Origin: Linnemannia hyalina
Taxonomy: Eukaryota > Mortierellomycota > Mortierellomycetes > Mortierellales > Mortierellaceae
Direction: 5' to 3'
Assembly: GCA_019671135.1 (NCBI GenBank)
Contig: JAHRHY010000015.1
Span: forward strand, 248,001 to 312,000
DNA: 64,000 nucleotides
Positions 11,494 through 23,408 of the stretch are shown here, in pieces. The first letter of the stretch is position 1; each line of letters begins with the position of its first letter. The translations under genes and the position numbers were made by a program. The notes under the pieces are model-generated. The model saw only the letters and a program-made list of their open reading frames with translations, had not been told where the DNA came from and did no database searches.

Positions 11494-12344
11494 GAAAAAA
11501 GCTTACCCTTGGAAATGGTTTCCTCAAACTGCTCGCCAATCAAGGCCATCAACAGCTCGCGCCAGACAAAGGCAGTATCGCCCTTGGCCGTCCTGAAGTT
11601 CCATGCGCCTCCATGCTCGTTCTTGGGATCCTCCCACAGGGGCTTGACCCCCTTGTGGATGAAGTGGAGCGAGCATCTCAAGGTCAGACGCTCAGGGCCC
11701 GTGATGTTGTTGTACACCGACCAAAAGGACTAAGTGGAGAACGGTAAAAAGGGTAACAAAACAACAAGGATGATATTACAAAAGGAAATATCCGCAGTGG
11801 GCGAAACGGAGTTTACGTTAGTTGTGTAATATTTTCCCCCGAAAGACAACTGGGAAAGAGACAAAGGAAGGGAGGGAGGGAGGGGCGGGTGTTCGGTCAT
11901 CTGATTCCCGCACGGCGCAGGAATGGCTGTTTGTTCATCCCGCTCAGCAACTAAAGTGAAAAGAAAACTTTGTTCTGACTTTTACCTGGACAGTGTTGAC
12001 ATCGGCAATCTCCTTGAGGTTCTCAGTGTACTCTGCTGGGGTGGCATTGGCAACGAACCTATGGAAGGGAAGGTGGTGTCAGAGCTTGGATCCTTTTTTT
12101 TGTCCTTGTTTGAAAAAAGAATGGGTCGATGGTCAAGATGATGAAAGAAAAGACAGGGCCCATACTTGTCGTGCCAAAAGACCCAGTCGTTCCTCAGGGG
12201 AATAGGAGTGGCGGCTGCCCCAACGGCAGGGGTTCCATTCTCTGATCCGGAGGGGCTCTTTGATTCCACATTGTCTCCTCGGGGTGAAGAAGCAAGGGCC
12301 ATGGCTCCAACGCCGCTCTGCTGAAAGACAAGTGAAGAAGGCAT
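10893..12344 (-). CDS. eIF4E-family cap-binding protein (class II/4EHP-like)
   Basis: Four exons from 12344 down: 12344-12166, 12058-11986, 11729-11507, 11080-10893; 220 aa. The eIF4E fold shows WVFWHDK, then SFWSVYNNI, the cap-binding region VKPLWEDPKNEHGGAWNF (Trp and Glu-Asp), then FVWRELLMALIGEQF and SARWNSDIFQIWN. The WEDPxNxxGGxW form and GEQF are closer to 4EHP/eIF4E2 than to canonical eIF4E; that assignment is inferred from motifs. Such proteins bind the m7G mRNA cap in the cytoplasm, often as repressors. The start at 12344 gives MPSSLVFQQ; an internal ATG at 12302 after a strong acceptor-like TTTCAG is possible. The last intron (426 nt) holds a TTG microsatellite. The protein ends HKDHDHFKM. 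Confidence 0.87.
11433..11494 (+). repeat. (TTG)n microsatellite in intron
   Basis: About 20 copies of TTG with one interruption, inside the last intron of the eIF4E-like gene (CAA repeats on the coding strand). Confidence 0.9.
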
Positions 12345-13139
12345 AACTAGCAAAGAGTGGAAGAGAAGATCAGTTTGAGGAAGAAGGTGGTGGGGGTTAG
12401 AGAGGAGTCGCAGTTGGTCGTTGGATATACGGCAATTGGTGGCAGGGGAGGAGAATCCTTGCTGGCAGGCTGGTTGGTGTTGTGAAAGTGAACGTCGTTC
12501 AGGGTGGGCAAAGTCGATGGTTGTTTTGACGACAGTTGTAGTTATTGCTGCTGTGCTCTTTTGTTACTGTTATGACAGAGTGGAGTTAAATTGATGGTAT
12601 ATTGTTAAGCCTACTTACTAGCAGGAGAAAGAGAGAGTGAGAGGGTGAGAAGAAAGGTGGGACCCGGAAAGGGGGAGAGGGGAGTGGGGAGGGGAGGGTG
12701 CCTGGGGGTAAGGATGAGAGAGAGAGAGAAGGAAGGGAAGGGAAGGAAGGAAGAAGAGTAGGAAGTACGGCTGCCATTAAACAATATCTCACGTGAATCA
12801 GCATTTAGACTGCTCTTTGAAAAAAAAAAAAGGTGCCACACATTTTTGCCACAGAGCGGCTTTTGACTCGCAACTCTTTCCCCTCTTGGTCTCCTTGTCG
12901 TGATCACCCTGCAGGAAGAGACCGCCACTCAAAAGGGATAAAACAGCATGATCTAATCCCACTACCACCAATTACACGGACAAGGACAAGCACAAAGATA
13001 CACCAACCAACAGAGAATTACTCTCATACACATCCACACTCACCTCCACCACCACCGACAACAAGTAACCCACCAAAAAACCTTGTAACATTCACCTTTC
13101 GCCACCTTCACCTCAATCGTTGCACCGCCCAGTGCTGCC
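12345..13139. other. Divergent intergenic region with purine-rich tract
   Basis: Shared upstream DNA of the eIF4E-like gene and the Cdc7 gene. A GA-rich stretch at about 12620-12765 (CT-rich towards the eIF4E-like gene) is the main feature. The 100 nt before the Cdc7 ATG are CA-rich. No gene is seen. Confidence 0.6.
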
Positions 13140-16100
13140 ATGTCGGGGCGAAAGCATGAACAGAGTTCGATCCGGTCCCCGGTTGCCAGGATGACTCGAA
13201 GTAGAGCACAGAGCGTGGCTCGGGGAGAGCTTCAGCCAGCCCCAACAACCAGTCGTCAGGTGAATCGCGTCAACGTTGAGGAAAAGGAGGTGCTTGTTGA
13301 AGAGCCGGTTGCATTGGGCGCGTCTAGTGGAACCGAACAGCCAGACTTGCCGCTCTCTTCCCCATCACAGTCACGACTCTTGGTCTCAATACCCATGGGC
13401 GATTCCAAACGGAAACTCAACAACACAGCCGAACAACCTCATAGTTCTCCTCAGAAGCACCGGCGGATTTCACAGGGCAAGGAACAGTACCAGCCACCAG
13501 AGCCGCAGAGTCCATCCCAGTCGCACGAGCAGCAAGCAGAAGCTCAGATCAAGCTCGATCAGATACAAGGCGCTATTTCAGAGGAAGACAAGGCAGACTC
13601 AACAGCAGCTACGGTGCCACCCTACAGCCAGCCCGATCAGATACAAGGCGTTGTTTCAGAGGGAGGCAAGGCAGACTCAACAGCGGCTACGGTACCACCC
13701 CACAGCCAGCCCGATCAGATACAAGGCGTTATTTCAGAGGGAGGTAAGGCGGATTCAACAGCAGCTACGGTGCCACCCCACAGCCAGCCCGATCAGACAC
13801 AAGAAGTTGTTTCAGAGGGAGGCAAGGCATATTCAACAGCAGCTACGGTACCATCCCACAGCCAGCCCGATCATGATGAACACTTTCAAGAGTTACAGGA
13901 AGTCTCCTACGCAGCGTCAATATCACAGCAGAAGGAGAGCCACGACATCACAACATCTAGAGAGTCAGCAGAAGCACCTCATACACCAATGCAGGACGGA
14001 GACGCGACAAAGGAACCGTCTTTGGATAACCGTGAAGGAGGAGAGCGAGGAGATGACTCGCGATCGAAAACGAACATCCCCGAGGCAGCTTCCAATACAA
14101 AGGACAACTGGGACGATCAACACCGAAGGAAGCGTGCAAGGACGAACGACAAGGCCGAGGGTGATGGGATTCAGGATGATGACGAAGACAGTGATCCCGA
14201 GGAGGACGAAGAAAACCAGGTGGTTCCTGAGTATGTTTTGCGGGAGATGCAGGCGTTTGAACAAGGGTTCAATGGTCTGCAGGGAAAGTTTAAACTTCTG
14301 GACAAGATCGGAGCAGGTATGGATCATGAAGAGTATTGAGTGAATGAAACGTGAAAATGAGCTTTTTTTATGCAACGTTTGACATTTACTTCTCTTCTTT
14401 GTCACAGGCACTTTTAGTTCTGTTTATAAGGCGATCGACCTCGAGCACGAACAATACGACAACACGGCATGGGATTATCAGATGGAAAAGCTACCTGACG
14501 CCGATGTCTCTGAGGACAAATCTACTACAACCAAGCTGAGCGACTCTGAAGGAGGCAAAGTGGTGGCGCTTAAACGGATTTACGTGACGAGCAGTCCTGA
14601 TCGGATACAAAACGAAATTGCCATCCTGCATGATCTAAGGTAACGAAGCTTGTGACAGATTTGCTCAATGAATTATATGTTTTCTGGGTGAACTTGAGCC
14701 TTGCTGACGTCCATTTTTATTATTTTGCAATATAGTGGCCACAAGAATGTTGTGCCGTTGATCACCGCGTTCCGATTTATGGACCAGGTTATTGTCGTAT
14801 TGCCTTACTTTGAGCACCGCGACTTTCGGGTATGTTGCCATCGCTGTGAAAGAATACGCGACACATCGTCATTGGGGTACGCAATTGCAAACGGTACTAA
14901 CCTTGCTCGCTTCCCTTGCTCGTTCGGGTTTCATTATTTCAAGGAATACTACAAGACACTGCCCATGGACGGTATCCGCTGTTACTTTCGCGCACTACTC
15001 AAAGCCCTCATGCATGTACACGCCAGCGGCATTATTCACAGGGATGTCAAGCCAAGCAATTTCCTCTATGACGTTCAGAGAAAGACAGGAATGCTCGTAG
15101 ACTTTGGACTTGCACAGCGCCAGGAGAGTTCACGCAAGTCCTATCGCGAGTCGAAGTCGCGGTCGTCATCTTTGAGAGCTAGCGCAGCGGAAAGAACATC
15201 AGCCGTAGCCTCAGCAGCGTCCGCAGCAGTAAGGCCATCAACCTCTACATCGGCGGCGACTGCACCAACAAGGATATCAACATCTTCGACTAATGCAGGA
15301 GCTAGGGCATCGACTCCAAATCCAACGGGACCGACGACATCAACTGCAGGTGTAGCGACGACAGGAACGCAAGCGCAAGCAGCACATTCCTTCTTGGCAC
15401 AAAGGTCTGGCTCTACTCGACGCGACAAGGAAAACGACGCCCCTGTCAGCTCGAGATCTATGCTCGAGAGTCGAGCAACGCCCAGAACATCACACGCCTC
15501 CATGGCTGTTACTGGCGCACCAACACAACCGACAGCGACATCCTATGTTTCTTCTTCGACAGTTCCTACTCCAGCACGCAATCAGGTCCATTCTGTCCGC
15601 CACACGACCACTACACAGGATTTTGCCGCGACACTTCAGAATCCATTTCAAAGGCAGCGTCCTGGAGCACATGCCGCAAGCATTAGCGCCACTGTCGCCA
15701 ATAACCCCTCTCCAATGCCTAGTCACTCTACCCACGGACGGTCAAAACACCCCTCACACCTTCCTCACTCAGAGACCTCCTCAATACCCCCTATTGGCCC
15801 AGTACCAAAGGCCACTCGTGCACTAGGATTTGATAAGAAGGATCCAAGGTAACTTGCGACAATAGACCTGCTTTCAGTTGAAACATGCGGATCAAACAGG
15901 AAGCTAACGCACAGTTTGTTCTCAATTATCAGGCCTGTCATCAGAGTTAACCGTGCAGGAACGAGAGGATTCAGGGCACCAGAGATTCTCTTCAGACATG
16001 TTCAGCAGACAGTTGGTATGTCACAATTGATAGTATTTCCTACATCTATTCACAGGCTGCAGAGAAATGAGTCTTTACTCACTAGTGTCTTGTCATATTA

Positions 16101-17039
16101 ATGTAGCATTGGATATCTGGTCTGTTGGAGTAATTCTACTGTGTTTCCTATCAGGACGATTCCCTTTCTTCCATTCGGACGACGATCTGGAGGCTCTATT
16201 AGAGATTGCGGTCGTTTTTGGTCAACGTGAAATGGCCGCCGTCGCTGCCACATTCAGTAAGTTCAACATCCAGCGAATGTACTTCTTTCCCATAACATAT
16301 GCGCGTTGTTATGATCCTAACAGGCCGAGTGTTGATACATCGTGTATTCTGTTTGATAGATCGAACGTTTTTAACCACTATACCTGCCATCAAGGACTAC
16401 GGCGTTTCGCGCGCCAAAATTTGTCGACTAATGAATCCGACGCGCTTTGGCAAACCAAACCAGCGGAGTTCACAGTCATCTAATCGATCTTCAAGATCCG
16501 CTCAGATTAGTGATCGTCAAGAACATAGTTCATCGAGGAACCTCGACGCGCAGGCGACACCTGCTTCAGATGCACATGGACAAAGTGTAACATTTCAGGC
16601 TCATGATCCAACTATTGTGGCGTCGAAGATGGACCTTCAGTACCGAAGCGGCACCCACAAGCAAGATGGTCTGCCTGAGCCCGACAATCGGAGACGTGCC
16701 CACAACGATCTTATGACGAGAGGAAAAGATCGAAAGGCAGAGACAACACCGACTGCAACTTCTGCAACCGCTGCGACACAGCCAGACGTTGAGGCGACAT
16801 CGACCAATCCAGATCCTAAGTCCGGTACCTCTTCCGCAACCAATGGTACTAGGAAACTCACAATCCACGAAATAGAGACCGCTTACATCAAGTCGCTCAA
16901 TATTGTCGGTACGGAGAACGATGAGGATTTTATGGATGCAATCGATCTTCTGGACAAACTCTTGGCGCTGGACCCGACCAAACGAATCACTGCCCGACAA
17001 GCACTGAAGCACCGATTCCTTGCAGAAGACAAACCGTAG
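13140..17039 (+). CDS. CDC7: Cdc7-type (DBF4-dependent) protein kinase
   Basis: Seven exons: 13140-14316, 14408-14639, 14736-14829, 14944-15848, 15933-16015, 16107-16256, 16360-17039; 1106 aa. The first ~380 residues are low complexity with four 26-residue repeats. The kinase domain follows: glycine loop KIGAGTFSSVYKA, catalytic Lys in VVALKRI, HRDVKPSNF, DFGLAQ (Cdc7-typical), RAGTRGFRAPEIL, DIWSVGVI, and the C-lobe end LLALDPTKRITARQALKHRFL. Two large inserts break the domain, as known for Cdc7: about 240 residues of Ser/Thr/Ala-rich sequence after DFGLAQ, and about 160 residues before the C-lobe end. The kinase phosphorylates MCM helicase subunits in the nucleus to fire replication origins and needs a Dbf4 partner, which is not encoded here. 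The length is well above that of yeast Cdc7 (about 500 aa). Confidence 0.92.
13557..13868 (+). repeat. Four 78-nt tandem repeats in Cdc7 N-terminus
   Basis: In-frame units at 13557-13634, 13635-13712, 13713-13790 and 13791-13868 each encode 26 residues beginning DQIQG (DQTQE in the last) and ending HSQP (YSQP in the first). Copies differ by only a few bases, so the expansion looks recent. Confidence 0.92.
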
Positions 17040-17612
17040 GTCGCACCCCTGCTCTTAGAACACTAGCTGGCCACACCATTTTTTTTATCTCCATTCCTTT
17101 TCTTTTTTGCGGACGTGACTTTCCCCTCCTCCCGCTGTACCAGCATAGTATCCATTTCACTTTGTTTGCAATTTTTCTTGACTCTTTCTCGCTCCTTGTA
17201 CAACGTGTACCATAACCATTAAAACACTACATTTTTCGCACAAAGAGCAATGTGCGCATGTCGGGACGCGTAGTTTAGAGTATGACAGCAGGCCAAGGAT
17301 GCAAGGGGCAAATCGAGGGGGACGACAATACTACAAGGAAAAATAGAACGAAGAGACTTGAAAGGGTGAGAAAGGAGGACCATTTGGAGTTGTCAATTTG
17401 CGAACTCTCACCCCTCTTTTTCGGTCTCCTTCATGGAATTCTTTGGTTGTTACTTGTCATTGCCCTTCTTATTTTTTTTCCTCTGCTGTTTCCGCCTCTA
17501 TACTTCTTTTTTTTCTCTTCTTCACCATCGCTGTCATTTCCTTTATCCACATTTTCGCTTCCCCGGACTACTTAACGACAACCTCTATACTACTTCCTGT
17601 GACAAGCAGAGA
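17040..17612. other. Intergenic, pyrimidine-rich leader
   Basis: The 3' flank of the Cdc7 gene and the upstream region of the subtilase. A T/C-rich stretch covers about 17455-17575. The subtilase frame stays open upstream to 17433, but that extension is pyrimidine-derived and is not taken as coding. Confidence 0.55.
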
Positions 17613-20600
17613 ATGAAGCGGACATCAACACACCTTTGGATCCAGTTGGTCCTCTTCTTAGTCCTGACGATTATCAATGTTCCGCCGTGGCTAATGTTCA
17701 AAGGCAACACTATTGCCTCCGTCTGTGCTCTCGATGTCTCTTTCGGCGGCGAGGGCAATGAACCCAACGTTGTTGTCGTCGAAACTTTGACGCAAGGTCA
17801 AGACGGCGAGCATGACGAACGGACACGAGAAGGACAGGCTCATGTTCAAGGATTTCAACAGCAACAAAGACCACTGGGGTTTGTGAAGTCTGATCCTAGT
17901 CTGGACTCGATCCCAATGTCGAGTCTTCAGGGGAGTATCGTTGTTGCAGATCCCCAGCTCGATTCGCAGAGTCGTAGTGGGGGAGATATGGAGAAGGAGG
18001 CCAAAGATGCTCAACAGACGCCTCTGGAAGCACCGTCACCACAGAACCCAGACACTTCTTCGCTAGATGACCTTGTAGCACCAGTAACCGAACCGCCTAC
18101 AACTGGATCAACGCACCCTATCCGGCGGCTGATCAACACCTACTACGTGCGATTGTCAGCATTACCTGGCACGGAGGAGGCAAAAGCCCAGCATGCGCTG
18201 GTGAGAAATGCCCTGCTGGCACTTCCTGGGAAAGTGACGATCCGACAGGAGTTTGGGAGGGACGAGGACGATGTGTTGAATGTGATCTCGTTCAAGTTGG
18301 AGGGGTGTAGTGATGAGCTCGAGGAGGTCGCTGCACTTCCGGGTGTTATTGGGATCTATCCTGTGGTGAGTGAGTAGAGCCTTGTCTGGTCATAATTGTG
18401 TTATCTTTTGTTATCGGTGTAGCATTCCTTGACAATCCCTGAACTTTAAACTTGCCTGTCTTTAATGTGTTTCTCTATAGCACACGCGGAAGAGACCAAA
18501 GGCATTGCCATTGGGATCGCTGCAGAGGACGAGGCCTAGCCTGGAGTCTGCGCATATCCTGACAGGGATTCAGATGGTCCACCAGAAGCTCGGTCTGACC
18601 GGCAAAGGCATCAAAGTCGGCATCATCGGTACTTTTTTTTTTTCTTGTTTCTTTCATTCTTGCTCAATTTCGATATGCGCTGTTGACTTAACTGCATCTT
18701 TTCTTTTCGGACCGATGTGATTTTTTAGACACGGGAGTGGACTACAAGCATCCGGCGCTGGGAGGATGTTTCGGTCCTGGATGCAAGGTCGCTTATGGGT
18801 ATGACTTTGTGGGCGATGATTACGATAACGGCGACAGCGAGAAGGATACGCCGAAACCTGATAAGGATCCCATGGACTGTGCAGGGCATGGTACCCATGT
18901 TGCTGGTATTGTTGCCGCGCGTAATGAAGGACCGAACGCGATGGGGCCTCAAAATTTTGTTGGTGTTGCTCCCGATGGTAAGATATACTCTTTTTCGTTG
19001 CGAACTGACGGTTCCTTGGGATATATACAGCTGCCTCTTTTGGTCAGAGAGAAAGAGGGAAACTAACTATTACGCCCACACTTCAACGTATGGAACTTTA
19101 GCAACTATTGGAGCGTACAGGGTGTTTGGATGTGACGGAGAAGTCAGTGACGATGTCCTGTTGGCAGCACTGAAGAGAGCATACAGGGACGGCATGGACA
19201 TTGTGAACTTGTCCCTCGGAGGATCTTCCGGGTGGCCCGAAGAGCCCTTCGCTACCGCCTGCAGTTCCTACATCAAAAAGGGGCTCCACATCGCGATTGC
19301 CAACGGAAACGACGGCGAGGAAGGACTCTTTGAAGATGGCGCACCAGCGACGGCTGCGGGTGCAGTGGCTGTTGGGAGTGTTGACAATACGCATTTCTTA
19401 GGCCCTGCGGCAGATGTAGTCTGGCAGTCGTTGGACCGTAATGGGAAGGAGGTTAGTGCTGTTGCTGGACGTGTCGATGGTGCTGCTGCTGGAGGTGGGG
19501 TGGTGGGTCGGATCGGGATGGCGTTGGGTGCTGATGCGGCGGACGTGCCCTTAGTTGCGTTCAGGAGTGATTTGACTTATGTCATATATGCCCCCTCCAA
19601 GGATCCTCAAGGATGCGCACCCTATGACGAGGCTGCACTGGACAGAGATAACCAAGTCCCTCGGCCCAACATTGTTGTTCTCCTCCGTCGTGGTGGATGT
19701 ACGTTCAGCGACAAGGCCAAACTGATTGCCAACGCCAAACTTGGGGGGCTGTTGGTTTATGATATCATCCCTGAACAACGGCCCTTAGGAATGGCAGTGA
19801 GTGGGTTCAACATCTCTGCGGCTGGTCTTTCCTTTGAGGACGCTACTGTGCTGATGAACGCGTTGAAGGCTAAAGAGACCAATCCGACGCTCCGGAATAG
19901 CGGTCGCAAGTTGACTGCGCGGTTCTCGAGTACCGACCAGATCTTGAAGTTGGCGAGTGGAGGCAAGATCTCGGACTTTTCGTCGTGGGGCCCAGATGCT
20001 CGATTGCAATACAAGCCCGATATTGTGGCACCTGGAGGAATGATCTACTCAACTTTCCCCCTGGCCAAGGGCGGGTTTGCGACCTTGCAGGGCACATCGA
20101 TGGCGTCTCCTTACATGGCCGGTATTCAAGCCCTGTTCCTGTCTAAGTATGGGAAAACCGAGCCGGCGCTGCTGTTGAGGATCTTGCAATCGACTGCTGT
20201 CGTGACCGTCAAGCCTGGATCGAGTGAAGGGCTGACCTCGGTCTTTCAGCAAGGTGGTGGGTTGGTCTCGATGGAGAGGCTGTTTGCGCAGGAACTGCCC
20301 ACGATTGTCTCGCCGACAGCTCTATACCTCAACGACACTCAGTTCCAGAAACTCGACCACGACATCACTTTTGTCAACCCATCGGCCTCGTCTGGTCGCA
20401 CTTGGACACTTGTTCACAGACCTGCCGTCTCGGTCAACGGATTCGAGGATTCCAACCACTACAGTCCTGTCAACCAATCTCGTCTTCGGCATTCGGATAT
20501 CTCTGCCGGTTCTGCTAGCATGACCCCAGCTCAATTTCAACTAGGCCCGGGTGCCACAGGTACTTTTCGCGTTCGTATCGATCCGCCTACAGGCTTGGAC

Positions 20601-22154
20601 ATCAAGGAGCGGTGGCTATTCAGCGGGTTCCTCGAGTTCCAGTGCAGGACGACCCAAGGCGCAAGCTGCGGATCAAGTCTCGTTTCTTACGGAGGAATGC
20701 ATGGACATTTGGGCGATATTCCGATCCTGAATCCAGCTCTGATCTACCCAGCCTTGCAACTCGACAGGCTCCTCAACGCTGATGGGGCCAGTAGGACCAC
20801 CTCATCTTCGACCCCTGACAACGACAACGACGACGAACACCATGTCCACTCCGACACCGGCAGGACCCCCTCGGGCCACAAAAAGAAGGGCGGCGACAAC
20901 ACAAAGAGGAAGGAACAAAAAAACCTCTTCCGGGACCAGTCTGAGCTTGTCCAGGTCGGCAAGGGTGACCAAGACTGGGTCCAGATCCTGGTCTCTATCA
21001 ATTTCCCGACAAGTCTGCTCACAATTGAGGCCGAATCTGTCTGCGACAATGATCATGGTGCGGGGAGCAGCGGTGACAGGATTCGACTGGAGATTGGAGG
21101 ATCTGGTCGGAGCCGGTTCCAGATCGAGACTGAGGAGGACCTCGAGGTGGCTGAGAATATGGTCGCCAGGGTTGAGCTGCACACAGGAGACGAGGACGAG
21201 TTGCCTGAAGACATGGATCTGGGGTTGGTGGCGCATATGAAGGAGCGTTTGGCGCGGTCTCGGGAGCTGGCGTTCATGCCTAGCGGTCTTTACATGCCCT
21301 ATGAGGGGTACTCTCGTGTCATGGCGCCTAATGTCCCCATTGAACCCTTGTCTCTCCTCCGCAAGTCTCACAAGCATGGCAAGAAGTCCAAGGGCAAGGC
21401 CGAGTCCAAGTTTGGGAAGAAGAAGAGCAAAAAGGCGCACAAGTCCAAGTCGATCAAGAAGAGCTCATCCAAGCACCAACGCCACTACCGCCAAGGCGCC
21501 AAATCGACATCCGGCGACAAGAAGGGTCGCCGCAACGAGAACGACCGCAAGAACAAGAACAAGAACCGCCATCATCGAGATAAAGAAAACGGCGAAATCA
21601 CGACCCCTCACCACAAGAAGCAAGGCGGCGGTAGTGATCGATCTCGAGGACGAAGGCGACCGGCCTCAGCATCAGCACGACCATCAAGACTCTCACCTCC
21701 CTCTCAAATCAGATCTCCCACCTGTGTACCCCGGATATTGGGCCTGATCCCTAATGGGTTCAATCCTTGGTCAACACGCACGGACTCGACGGAAGGAAAC
21801 GCGTTCCAAACTTTTTCGTGGATGGGCGACCTATTGCTCCAGAACCATGATGCCAACTCAGAACCCCAATGTGGCGCTGACGGACTTGATACTGGAGAGG
21901 ATACGGAGTCTTTGGTCAAGGATGTCGATGGCGGAAAGGGAGACAAGAAGAAGAAGAAGCGCAAGGGCAAGGGCAAAAGGCCACGACCAGACCAGAATAT
22001 GGCAGAAGGTGCACAACCAGATCTGACGAGGGATCTGCCAGATGGTCAGTACCGCCTTGTGGTCAAGGTGCTCAAGCCCTGGGGAGTCCGCGGTCGCGCC
22101 ATTGATGTCGAGCGCTGGTCCAGTCCCATCATTGTCATCAAGCGACGCAAGTAA
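17613..22154 (+). CDS. Secreted subtilisin-like serine protease (S8) with PA domain and Lys-rich tail
   Basis: Four exons: 17613-18365, 18481-18628, 18729-18977, 19102-22154; 1400 aa. The start ATG gives a basic-hydrophobic signal or anchor segment ([18 protein letters not shown]). An inhibitor I9-like propeptide lies near residues 170-255 ([12 protein letters not shown]...IGIYPV). The catalytic triad is Asp301 ([11 protein letters not shown]), His354 (GHGTHVAGI) and Ser716 (GTSMASPY). A protease-associated domain sits between His and Ser ([17 protein letters not shown]). After the catalytic domain come a beta-rich region and, from about residue 1140, a ~140-residue stretch dominated by Lys/Ser/His, then an Ile/Val-rich end ([13 protein letters not shown]). 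This order resembles fungal minor extracellular proteases and pyrolysin-type S8A enzymes. Secretion is inferred from the N-terminus. The basic tail is not a normal S8 feature. Confidence 0.92.
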
Positions 22155-22443
22155 ATATTTTTCATTATGCTATCCCTCAATCATTTTTTTATTTTAAACA
22201 CGCGATTAGAGTCGACACAGGAAAAATCAACGAAATAAAAATGCAGACGAGTGCGTACATGCACTACTAGGAGACTGTGCACAAATGGAATATGGCGTTC
22301 GAGTGCCGCTTCCGGCTCTGTGACGGTGTCTACGTAGGCTTTCAGGCATGGCTGTGACCCTGTCGGCCTCTTCCTTTGGAAAGAAAGATACAGACGAGCA
22401 CTTATTTAATTTTTTACTATGTATTATATTTTCATGCCGCAAC
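22155..22443. other. Intergenic gap before S12 pseudogene
   Basis: No exon 1 or exon 2 of the S12 family can be found here, which shows that the following copy is truncated at its 5' end. Confidence 0.6.
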
Positions 22444-23035
22444 AGCCGGTTCCATACATTGACATTGCGTGGTTCAGGAACAGGCAGCCGCGCAGGGAGT
22501 TGATCAAGCAATTGAGATACCTCGACATGCCCTCCAAGTTATTCCGCGTCTCCATCCTAACCAACGCAGCCATCGCCGAACTCCCCACCTATCTCCCTTA
22601 TTACATCGCCGACAGGATCCTGAACCTACCCCAGACAGTCGACTGACTCAACGACCGAGCCCTTCACAGAACAAAGGACATCTACGACGTCCAGGCCAAG
22701 ACCGAAAATGTCAGCTTACCGGATCGCATCGAGGGTAAGCCCCACAGCCACGCGTTGGTGGACTACACCGGCGAGTACGCCAATCCTGAAATCGGCAATA
22801 CCGTGGTTAAGCTTCAGGAGGACGGGTCGTTGTTTATGAAGGTCAGGACGTTTGAGAGCAAGTTGGAGCACTATCATTACGAGTCATTCAAGGGGTACGT
22901 ACAGGACTTTACGATCCGAAGGAATGTGTTTCTTGAGTTCTTTACGGGTTTGAATGGTCGTGTTGAGTCCGTGGAGGCTGCTCTTGTCATGGCTTTTGAC
23001 CTTAAGATCTCAAGAAAGCGGCATCGCTCAAGTAA
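22444..23035 (+). pseudogene. S12 serine hydrolase pseudogene (5'-truncated, internal deletion, stop)
   Basis: The similarity begins just after an acceptor-like AACAG, exactly where exon 3 of the family starts (PVPYIDIAWFRNRQPRRELI). After LDMPSKL it jumps to a part of exon 4 (LPYYIADRILNLPQ), so about 170 residues with the YxN and HxG motifs are missing. Exons 1 and 2 with the SxxK motif are absent. A TGA at 22644-22646 replaces the Trp of the paralogues. The 3' part (LVDYTGEYANPE, LEHYHYESFKGY) is intact in one frame, but the end appears frameshifted: another frame reads DLKKAASLK and a stop at 23033-23035. It lies on the same strand and directly upstream of the complete S12 copy 2, its closest relative here by shared wording (RRELIKQLRYLDMPSK). 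Confidence 0.88.
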
Positions 23036-23408
23036 AAAAATCGATTGTTATGGTTTGTCTTGTAAACCTTGTTTTTTTATTCTTTCTTGGATACCGCCTC
23101 GCGTGTTGATCTCCTGTGAAATATTTCTAAACGGCTGGGAAAAGATAACACGTCACCATTAATTTCGCGTCATGGAGGCGCTTTGCCAAGACGCCAAGAG
23201 TCGACACTGAGAAAGAACTGCTGAAAGAGAATGTTGATGATAGCATGCACTTACTACAGATGTAACATAACAGATAACACAGGAAGAATTTTTGTGGGAA
23301 AAGATGTGATCTCAAAGCTGCTGTGCATATAAATACCATGGGCAAGGCCAAAAAAAATTTAGCTATCCCCACCGCCACATAGTATTTTCACATTTACTCG
23401 CGAAGACC
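23036..23408. other. Promoter region of S12 copy 2
   Basis: 373 nt between the pseudogene and S12 copy 2, with a TATA box at 23328-23335. Nothing else is recognised. Confidence 0.6.
23328..23335 (+). promoter_or_regulatory. TATA box of S12 copy 2
   Basis: TATAAATA begins 81 nt and ends 74 nt before the ATG at 23409, almost the same spacing as in S12 copy 1. Confidence 0.65.

Noticed and set aside
13276..14343. Long alternative frame (355 codons) inside the Cdc7 first exon
   Set aside because: Shadow frame created by the in-frame 78-nt repeats; the frame of 13140 continues through all splice junctions into the kinase domain.
17433..17612. In-frame N-terminal extension of the subtilase from an ATG at 17433
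   Set aside because: The extension translates a pyrimidine tract. The ATG at 17613 directly gives a normal basic-hydrophobic signal sequence.
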